Assembly: GCA_964035575.1 (NCBI GenBank)
Contig: OZ037895.1
Location: 1,278,761-1,342,760 of the forward strand
DNA from: Rhynchopus sp. YZ270_cl-10
Taxonomy: Eukaryota > Euglenozoa > Diplonemea > Diplonemida > Diplonemidae
Length of the DNA: 64,000 nt
Direction: 5' to 3'
Within the stretch, counting starts at the first letter, position 1, and each line of letters opens with the position of its first letter. Shown one piece after another: positions 54,853 to 64,000 of the stretch. A program made the translations under genes and the position numbers. The notes beneath the pieces were generated by a model. The model saw nothing but the letters and a program-made list of their open reading frames with translations. It was not told where the DNA came from and searched no databases.

Positions 54853-57800
54853 TCACCAAAATCCCAAAAATCACGATTTTTTTTCAAAAATATTTTTTTC
54901 AAAAAAAGCGATTTTAAAATATTGGTTTGGCTTGTGCGGGGACCTGATACTGGGGCAATATACCCTGTGGGACATACTGGGCCCTATGCAAGGCCGATGT
55001 TTCAAAAATATGGTTGCCCCGGTAGACGGTATGGCCCTGCTGGTCAGTGCATCCGGCCAAAAATCATGTAAAAATCATGATTTTGGGGTGTGGCACCCTA
55101 TGGGCGCATATATCTGGGGGTGTGAAATATGCATGGAATCGACCTATTGGGGGTGCTATAGGTCCTGGGGGCCCACATGGGTCATATTTCACGCTATTGG
55201 GTCACGGGAAAGTGATTTTGACATTTTTTCATCGATTTTAGCTGTGACAACCCTTCAAAAACACTGATTTTGGGGTGTTTCTGAGACGGTACGCTATACC
55301 CAGGGTCATATTAGGTATTAGTCCGGTCGACGTTTTGAAAAAACGACCCCGCAATGGACTCAGGGGTGCCAGATAGTGTATATGCACCAAAATGGATTCA
55401 CGGGAAAACTCAAAATCGGGTGTCAGATACATGCTGCCATAAGTGACAAATTTCAAAAGTTGAGATTTTTCGAAAATCAGGGTTCAGTACACGCTGTACC
55501 CAATCCTGGGGGCCAAAATTTTCAACTTTTTGAAAAAACGGGCGGTATATGGCCCTAAATTGTCAAAATGAGTTAATTGCGACCTCGGACGGCCTCCGGA
55601 GATGAGTAGAAGTTTATTTACTGAAAAAAAAAGTCAAAACACAGGCAAAATCCCACCTTCCACAGGTACAGTCAAAACTTTTATCCAGATCTCATGTTTT
55701 TTCAAAAAATTTTAAATTGTTTTTATGACTAACACCTCCGAAATTTTTCCTGATAAGATGGAATATGGTCCTGTCGTAGTATGCAGTGTGTTTGCAGGCA
55801 AAAATTTGCATTTTCTCGCCCCAGACATTTTTTTATACATAAAAGTGCATAAAGGGACCCCTGACCCCAAAATCCGGGTTCCAGCTTTTTGAAGGGGTCA
55901 CCCTACAGGCCACCTCAAAAAGTTGGCCCGTAGGGCCAGCTTTTTGAAAAAACGGGGTTGCGATGTGTCCTGGGGGCCCGAAGGGCCCCCAGGACACATC
56001 GCTGGGAAAAAAATATTAGGTTTTTGGGGGTCTATATAGGTTGGGTTGCTGTGGGGGTCACATGGCCGAAAAATGGCCATTTTTGGCCTATTTTTGGCCA
56101 TTTTTTTAAGGTAAAAAATCCACTTTTTTTTTGTACATCCCCTTGCCCCCGGTAAAATTTACCAAACATATGGCCCTGTTGGACATACTGGGCCCATGAG
56201 TCGGTTGCTGGATCACCAAACTAGTTGCCCTATTTGCTAAAATCATGTTTTCAGGGTCAAAAATAGGGTGTTTTTTAGGGTCAAAAATAGGGTGTTTTTC
56301 AGGGGTATGTTAACCACGTATGTGTCTTAGGGACCAAATTTTCCAGGAATGTGAACCAATCGGGTCGCAATGGGTCCAGGGGGCCCGGAGGGCCCCCATG
56401 CAGGGAAAATTTGCAACAATCCTGGGCAATGCTGGGGGCCGATAGGGTGTGCCTATACACGTGTTTTTACGTGTTTTTGGGCACTTTTCAGGATTTTCGA
56501 AAATTTTTGCAACACCAAAATCAAAAATTTCGGTCTAGGAGGCCCATATCTGGAAAAAATCGATATTCCAATGGCCTCATTGGGACATATTGGGCCCAGG
56601 ACCCTCTTTTCAGGTCCCAGGAAAAGCCAAAACAATAAAAAAAATAGCTCAGGCGACCCCCAAAAATAGGCGAAAAACAGCCATTTTTAGGGTGTTTTTT
56701 AGGGGTATTTTTACACACACAAATTGTTTACCATAGCACACCCCCAGGCTGCCTCAAAATTTTATCTTTATTTGATTTTTCCAACCCACATAGGGGTATT
56801 TGAGGCACAACTTTCACCAAGCCTGGGGAATTCGGCACTGCACACACACAACTGAAAAAGGCAAAAATCACCTGTTTTTCAAGGTGTCGCAGGGTAAATG
56901 TTGTTCCTTAAAAACCAAATTTTTTCTAAAAAATCGGCCCTGCGGGTGAAAAAACGACACTATGGGGGGTATTCCAGGGTGTGGGGGCCCCAAAAATCCG
57001 GTTTAAGACCACGAGAGGGTCCGAATACACACCTGAGAAGGTCCCGGGGAGTAAAAAAATGGCCATTTTTGGGGGGTCAAAATCTCACTTTTTGGGGGGA
57101 TGTTTGTATACCCAGTACCGACCCACTAGCTGGGATGCCCAACTTTTCGCGAATATGGGGGCCCGTAGGGCCCCCGGGGCCCAGGGGGCCCAAAATATCG
57201 TGTTGCAGATGCCAGGAGAACATGTTTCAATATTTTGGATACATTTTTCCATAGGGTCATTTTCAAAAGCACTGATTTTAGGGGTATTGAGCGAGGTACC
57301 CATACCCATGGGTTATCCTATATATTAGTTTTCACTCGGATGTGAAAAAACGATGTCGCAATGGATTCAGGGGGCCCAAATAGGGTATATGGCCCAGGAA
57401 ATTTTCAAAAAGTTGACCCAACCAGGTATACAGGCATACAAGCCGGTAGGTCAACAGATAGGGTGTTTTCCGCACCCAAAATATGGGGTCATGACCATGT
57501 GGGTCAGACCTGAATTGATAAATGTTTCGCACAGGTTTTCGCGAATACCCCCTCTATTCCGAATGCGCTACAAGAGTTTTAAATTTTTGGCTATTTAGAT
57601 TCACTTTTAAAAACAAAATGGGTCTCCAGAACACACATGAGGTTCACATGTACCTCTACAGAAACCTTGGTTTTGGTCGGATTTTGAGGCCAATTTTTGG
57701 GTTCCCACCAATTTCCTAGGGTATACTGGGATATTGCCCGTGTGTCCAAAAGTGATTTTTGGGGCCTTAGGACCCCGGAGAATCCATTTAACGGTCGTTT

Positions 57801-58519
57801 TTGCACCGGAAAGACCTATCTAGTACCCAAAAATCGAATTTTCATATTTTTGAAAAAGTGACCAAAAATCGACTTTTTTTGGTAACATTGTATGGCATAA
57901 ATTATTCTACATAATGTGTGATGCTCGAATAAAAACTTACGACCCCATAATGTACTCGGAACTCACCCATGTAATTGTTGAGAAAAAAAAACTTTCCGAA
58001 AAAATGAAATTTCAACCCGAATATGCACATTTGGGTCATTTTACGGCTATGTAGGTCATTTTGTATGTGTTTTTCGATTATATAGGTGATTAGGATATGT
58101 GTGATACTCAGATTAAATCGTAAGACCCCGCAATTGACTCAAATGTGCCCAAAAACCCTATATACCCAAGATTATTAACTTTTCCAGCATATTGGACATC
58201 CTTAGGTATGGTTATAAGCCATGATACGGCTATTGCTGGAAAAATAGCCGTAAATTGTGGTTGGTATTGATTTCAGAAATTATGTGATGCTTAGATCATG
58301 CCATAGACGCTTTTAATGGATTCATATGAGCTCATACTACCCATATACCCCTTCAGAAGCCCCTTTTGACTCTTATGAATATCCTTATATAGGCTTCCAC
58401 TTGTGCAGAACCTTCTCAGTGTACAAGATGTTAGGTACAAAAAAACCATCATATTTTTTACACTACTGGCATGCTTCCCAGGACACGTCTGTACTCAGAA
58501 CGTTGTAGAGAAAAAAGGC
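54853..58519. other. Long spacer, unit E
   Basis: As 18349-22011 with a private 4-bp insertion (TATAGGTTGGGTTG) near 56041; no gene seen. Confidence 0.7.
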
Positions 58520-58636
58520 AACCAACGATTTCTAAAGCTACAGTTTCTGTACTTCATTGGTATGGAAGCATGAAGATTATATTCTTCTCACACAACTTTG
58601 TCAAAACATGGCCAGTTTCGAAAGAGACTGGCCTTT
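58520..58636 (+). ncRNA. SL-b, unit E
   Basis: As the unit B copy. Confidence 0.92.
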
Positions 58637-58957
58637 TTTACGTTAGCATCACCTTCTGCAAACCCCAAAAAACACACATGATTCCCATCACACACAAGTG
58701 CTTGCTGCAACCCATTTGTATATTGCCTGCAAAACCATGTGTGCAACCATTTGTGGCACTGGTACCACATATACCCCTTCAGAAACCACTGTTGACTCTT
58801 ATGAATATACTTGTGTAAGCCTATCACCTAAGCATATTCTGTGCAGACCCTTCCCAGTGACCAATAGGTTAGGTACGAAAAAGCGACCATATTTAGGACA
58901 CTGGAAGAAGGCTTACCAGTTCATGTTGGAGCTTAGAACATTGTAGAGAAAAAAGGC

Positions 58958-59072
58958 AACCAACGATTTCTAAAGCTACAGTTTCTGTACTTCATTGGTA
59001 TGGAAGCATGAAGATTATATTCTTCACACAACTTTGTCAAAACATGGCCAGTTTCGAAAGAGACTGGCCTTT
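58958..59072 (+). ncRNA. SL-c, unit E, last gene of the array
   Basis: Complete copy of 11484-11598; about 100 bp further on the array stops. Confidence 0.92.
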
Positions 59073-59156
59073 TTTACGTTAACATCACCTTGTGCAAACC
59101 CAAAAAACACACATGATTCCCATGTTCTTCGAATATTTTGGTGATTAGGATATGTG

Positions 59157-59172
59157 TAATGCTCAGATTAAA
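59157..59172 (+). repeat. 69-bp repeat, first 16 bp only
   Basis: TAATGCTCAGATTAAA is kept and then the 8-bp satellite begins. AAA at 59170-59172 belongs to both sides. Confidence 0.8.
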
Positions 59173-62100
59173 CCCGCAAACCCGCAAACCCGCAAACCCG
59201 CAAACCCGCAAACCCGCAAACCCGCAAACCCGCAAACCCGCAAACCCGCAAACCCGCAAACCCGCAAACCCGCAAACCCGCAAACCGCAAACCCGCAAAC
59301 CCGCAAACCCGCAAACCCGCAAACCCGCAAACCCGCAAACCCGCAAACCCGCAAACCCGTAAACCCGCAAACCCGCAAACCCGCAAACCCGCAAACCCGC
59401 AAACCCGCAAACCCGCAAACCCGCAAACCCGCAAACCCGCAAACCCGCAAACCCGCAAACCCGCAAACCCGCAAACCCGCAAACCCGCAAACCCGCAAAC
59501 CCGCAAACCCGCAAACCCGCAAACCCGCAAACCCGCAAACCCGCAAACCCGCAAACCCGCAAACCCGCAAACCCGCAAACCCGCCAAACCCGCAAACCCG
59601 CACAAACCCGCAAACCCGCAAACCCCGCAAACCCGCCAAACCCGCAAACCCGCAAACCCGCAAACCCGCAAACCCGCAAACCCGCAAACCCGCAAACCCG
59701 CAAACCCGCAAACCCGCAAACCCGCAACCCGCAAACCCGCAAACCCGCAAACCCGCAAACCGCAAACCCGCAAACCCGCAAACCCGCAAACCCGCAAACC
59801 GCAAACCCGCAAACCCGCAAACCCGCAAACCCGCAAACCCGCAAACCGCAAACCCGCAAACCCGCAAACCCGCAAACCCGCAAACCCGCAAACCCGCAAA
59901 ACCCGCAAACCCGCAAACCCGCAAACCCGCAAACACCGCAAACCCGCAAACCCGCAAACCCGCAAACCCGCAAACCCGCAAACCCGCAAACCCGCAAACC
60001 CGCAAACCCGCAAACCCGCAAACCCGCAAACCCGCAAACCCGCAAACCCGCAAACCCGCAAACCCGCAAACCCGCAAACCCGCAAACCCGCAAACCCGCA
60101 AACCCGCAAACCCGCAACCGCAAACCCGCAAACCCGCAAACCCGCAAACCCGCAAACCCGCAAACCCGCAAACCCGCAAACCCGCAAACCCGCAAACCCG
60201 CAAACCCGCAAACCCGCAAACCCGCAAACCCGTAAACCCGCAAACCCGCAAACCCGCAAACCCGCAAACCCGCAAACCCGCAAACCCGCAAACCCGTAAA
60301 CCCGCAAACCCGCAAACCCGCAAACCCGCAAACCCGCAAACCCGCAAACCCGCAAACCCGCAAACCCGCAAACCCGCAAACCCGCAAACCCGCAAACCCG
60401 CAAACCCGCAAACCCGCAAACCCGCAAACCCGCAAACCCGCAAACCCGCAAACCCGCAAAACCCGTAAACCCGCAAACCCGTAAACCCGCAAACCCGCAA
60501 ACCCGCAAACCCGCAAACCCGCAAACCCGCAAACCCGCAAACCCGCAAACCCGCAAACCCGCAAACCCGCAAACCCGCAAACCCGCAAACCCGCAAACCC
60601 GCAACCCGCAAACCCGCAAACCCCGCAAACCCGCAAACCCGCAAACCCCGCAAACCCGCAAACCACCGTAAACCCGCAAACCCGCAAACCCGCAAACCCG
60701 CAAACCCGCAAACCCGCAAACCCGCAAACCGCAAACCCGCAAACCCGCAAACCCGCAAACCACCGCAAACCCGCAAACCCGCAAACCCGCAAACCCGCAA
60801 ACCCGCAAACCCGCAAACCCGCAAACCCGCAAACCCGCAAACCCGCAAACCCGCAAACCCGCAAACCCGCAAACCCGCAAACCCGCAAACCCGCAAACCC
60901 GCAAACCCCCGCAAACCCGCAAACCCGCAAACCCGCAAACCCGCAAACCCGCAAACCCGCTAAACCCGCAAACCCGCAAACCCGCAAACCCGCAAAACCC
61001 GGCAAACCCGCAAACCCGCAAACCCGCAAACCCGCAAACCCGCAAACCCGCAAACCCGCAAACCCGCAAACCGCAAACCCGCAAACCCGCAAACCCGCAA
61101 ACCCGCAAACCAAACCGCAAACCCGCAAACCCGCAAACCCGCAAACCCGCAAACCCGCAAACCCGCAAACCCGCAAACCCGCAAACCCGCAAACCCGCAA
61201 ACCCGCACCCAAACCCCGCAAACCCGCAAACCCGCAAACCCCGCAAACCCCGCAAACCCGCAAACCCGCAAACCCGCAAACCCGCAAACCCGCAAACCCG
61301 CAAACCCGCAAACCCGCAAACCCGCAAACCCGCAAACCCGCAACCCGCAAACCCGCAAACCCGCAAACCCGCAAACCCGCAAACCCGCAAACCCGCTAAA
61401 CCCGCAAACCCGCAAACCCGCAAACCCGCAAACCCGCAAACACCCGCAAACCCGCAAACCCGCAAACCCGCAAACCCGCAAACCCGCAAACCCGCAAACC
61501 CCGCAAACCCGCAAACCCGCAAACCCGCAAACCCGCCAAACCCGCAAACCCGCAAACCCGCAAACCGCAAACCCGCAAACCCGCAAACCCGCAAACCCGC
61601 AAACCCGCAAACCCGTCAAACAACCGCAAACCCGCAAACCCGCAAACCCGCAAACCCGCAAACCCGCAAACCCGCAAACCCGCAAACCCCGCAAACCCGC
61701 AAACCCGCAAACCCGCAAACCCGCAAACCCGCAAACCCGCAAACCCGCAAACCCGCAAACCCGCAACCCGCAAACCCGCAAACCCGCAAACCCGCAAACC
61801 CGCAAACCCGCAAACCCGCAAACCCGCAAACCCGCAAACCCGCAAACCCGCAAACCCGCAAACCCGCAAACCCGCAAACCCGCAAACCCGCAAACCCGCA
61901 AACCCGCAAACCCGCAAACCCGCAAACCCGTAAACCCGCAAACCCGCAAACCCGCAAACCCGCAAACCCGCAAACCCGCAAACCCGCAAACCCGCAAACC
62001 CGCAAACCCGCAAACCCGCAAACCCGCAAACCCGCAAACCCGCAAACCCGCAAACCCGCAAACCCGCAAACCCGCAAACCCGCAAACCCGCAAACCCGCC

Positions 62101-64000
62101 AAACCCGCAAACCCGCAAACCGCAAACCCGCAAACCCGCAAACCCGCAAACCCGCAAACCCGCAAACCCGCAAACCCGCAAACCCGCAAACCCGCAAACC
62201 CGCAAACCCGCAAACCCGCAAACCCGCAAACCCGCAAACCCGCAAACCCGCAAACCCGCAAACCGCAAACCGCAAACCCGCAAACCCGCAAACCCGCAAA
62301 CCCGCAAACCCGCAAACCCGCAAACCCGCAAACCCGCAAACCCGCAAACCCGCAAACCCGCAAACCCGCAAACCCGCAAACCCGCAAACCCGCAAACCGC
62401 AAACCCGCAAACCCGCAAACCCGCAAACCCGCAAACCCGCAAACCCGCAAACCCGCAAACCCGTAAACCCGCAAACCCGCAAACCCGCAAACCCGCAAAC
62501 CCGCAAACCCGCAAACCCGCAAACCCGTAAACCCGCAAACCGCAAACCCGCAAACCCGCAAACCCGCAAACCCGCAAACCCGCAAACCCGCAAACCCGCA
62601 AACCCGCAAACCGCAAACCCGCAAACCCGCAAACCCGCAAACCCGCAAACCCGCAAACCCGCAAACCCGCAAACCCGCAAACCCGCAAACCCGCAAACCC
62701 GCAAACCCGCAAACCCGCAAACCCGCAAACCCGCAAACCCGCAAACCCGCAAACCCGCAAACCCGCAAACCCGCAAACCCGCAAACCCGCAAACCCGCAA
62801 ACCCCGCAAACCCGCAAACCCGCAAACCCGCAAACCCGCAAACCCGCAAACCCGCAAACCCGCAAACCCGCAAACCGCAAACCCGCAAACCCGCAAACCC
62901 GCAAACCCGCAAACCCGCAAACCCGCAAACCCGCAAACCCGGCAAACCCGCAAACCCGCAAACCCGCAAACCCGCAAACCCGCAAACCCGCAAACCCGCA
63001 AACCCGCAAACCCGCAAACCCGCAACCCGCAAACCCGCAAACCCGCAAACCCGCAAACCCGCAAACCCGCAAACCGCAAACCCGCAAACCCGCAAACCCG
63101 CAAACCCGCAAACCCGCAAACCCGCAAACCCGCAAACCCGCAAACCCGCAAACCCGCAAACCCGCAAACCCGCAAACCCGCAAACCGCAAACCCGCAAAC
63201 CCGCAAACCGCAAACCCGCAAACCCGCAAACCCGCAAACCCGCAAACCCGCAAACCCGCAAACCCGCAAAACCCGCAAACCCGCAAACCCGCAAACCCGC
63301 AAACCCGCAAACCCGCAAACCCGCAAACCCGCAAACCCGCAAACCCGCAAACCCGCAAACCCGCAAACCCGCAAACCCCGCAAACCCGCAAACCCGCAAA
63401 CCCGCAAACCCGCAAACCCGCAAACCCGCAAACCCGCAAACCCCGCAAACCCGCAACCCGCAAACCCGCAAACCCGCAAACCCGCAAACCCGCAAACCCG
63501 CAAACCCGCAAACCCGCAAACCCGCAAACCCGCAAACCGCAAACCGCCGCAAACCCGCAAACCCGCAAACCCGCAAACCCGCAAACCCGCAAACCCGCAA
63601 ACCGCAAACCCGCAAACCCGCAAACCCGCAAACCCGCAAACCCGCAAACCCGCAAACCCGCAAACCCCGCAAACCCGCAAACCCGCAAACCCGCAAACCC
63701 GCAAACCCCCGCAAACCCGCAAACCCGCAAACCCGCAAACCCGCAAACCCGCAAACCCGCAAACCCGCAAACCCGCAAACCCGCAAACCCGCAAACCCGC
63801 AAACCCGCAAACCCGCAAACCCGCAAACCCGCAAACCCGCAAACCCGCAAACCCGCAAACCCGCAAACCCGCAAACCCGCAAACCCGCAAACCCGCAAAC
63901 CCGCAAACCCGCAAACCCGCAAACCCGCAAACCCGCAAACCCGCAAACCCGCAAACCCCAAACCCGCAAACCCGCAAACCCGCAAACCCCAAACCCCGCA
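59170..64000. repeat. 8-bp satellite (AAACCCGC)n, about 600 copies
   Basis: About 4.83 kb to the window edge. Occasional 7-bp (AAACCGC) and 9-bp (AAACCCCGC, AAAACCCGC) units, AAACCCGT substitutions and a few CACCGC or GCTAAA variants are scattered through it. The G strand is GGGTTTGC, with GGG every 8 nt, so it could form G-quadruplexes. Because 8 is not a multiple of 3 and no frame has a stop, long open frames appear on both strands; these are not genes. Confidence 0.97.

Larger units (their letters stand above)
48666..59172. repeat. Tandem array unit E, truncated on the right
   Basis: Fifth unit, 5 satellite copies. It has a private 4-bp insertion in the long spacer near 56041. It ends inside the 69-bp repeat that follows SL-c; SL-d, U6, SL-e and SRP RNA are missing and the 8-bp satellite takes over. 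Confidence 0.95.

Noticed and set aside
59074-63992. Very long open frames (up to about 1010 codons) in the 8-bp satellite
   Set aside because: They follow only from the stop-free 8-bp repeat and appear in several frames on both strands at once.
59170-64000. Terminal telomere of a chromosome
   Set aside because: The strand orientation is reversed for a right-hand end, the unit is not the TTAGGG type known in relatives, and no template for it was seen in X1 or X2.
1-64000. Dinoflagellate origin, suggested by linked SL, U6 and 5S genes
   Set aside because: The dinoflagellate leader (CCGTAGCCATTTTGGCTCAAG, here split as CCGTAGCCATT + TTGGCTCAAG) was not seen; the leader present is of the kinetoplastid/diplonemid type.
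1-64000. CRISPR array or bacterial operon reading of the repeats
   Set aside because: The repeats are 401 bp, 8 bp or whole gene units, with no spacer pattern, and the RNA genes are eukaryotic.

Overview
The window is nuclear DNA of a euglenozoan, most likely a diplonemid. The deciding clue is a spliced-leader (SL) RNA gene present 23 times. Its 40-nt exon begins AACCAACG, carries the ACAGTTTCTGTACT core shared with kinetoplastid leaders, and ends CATTG before a GTATGG donor. From memory it is closest to the published Diplonema leader. I see no convincing protein-coding gene; the window is a small-RNA gene array plus satellite DNA.

Layout: five tandem units. A is 1-12962, B 12963-23928, C 23929-36096, D 36097-48665, and E 48666-59172 (cut short). 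The borders are arbitrary, set by the window start. Each unit has about 9.76 kb of common sequence plus a variable number of 401-bp satellite copies (8, 3, 6, 7, 5). Order in a full unit: 3' end of SRP RNA; SL-a; unknown RNA X1; U2 and U4 snRNA (both minus); U3 snoRNA; U5; U1; 5S rRNA; locus X2; second 5S; tRNA-Cys(GCA); tRNA-Ala(AGC); 401-bp satellite; a 3.6-kb AT-rich spacer with long hairpins; SL-b; SL-c; SL-d; U6; SL-e; and SRP RNA, which runs over the border into the next unit. Unit E breaks off after SL-c inside a 69-bp dispersed repeat and passes into an 8-bp satellite (AAACCCGC)n that fills 59170-64000.

One repeat unit therefore carries all five spliceosomal snRNAs, the trans-splicing donor RNA, U3, SRP RNA, 5S rRNA and two tRNAs. 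Two upstream elements divide the genes. Element 1 (core CATGCTTCCC) starts 50 nt (within 1) before the 5' end of every SL, U1, U2, U3, U4 and U5 gene, on either strand. Element 2 (35 bp, CCTGACCCACCTCCAAC plus an ACAAGACA/TGTCTTGT dyad) ends 24 nt before the start of U6, SRP RNA and two unassigned loci, X1 and X2. I infer a Pol II-like and a Pol III-like class; nothing here proves the polymerase.

Most 5' ends were set from these fixed spacings plus RNA family motifs; several 3' ends (U2, U3, U5, X2) are approximate. Positions are given gene by gene for all units; detailed evidence is given once, at the first copy.
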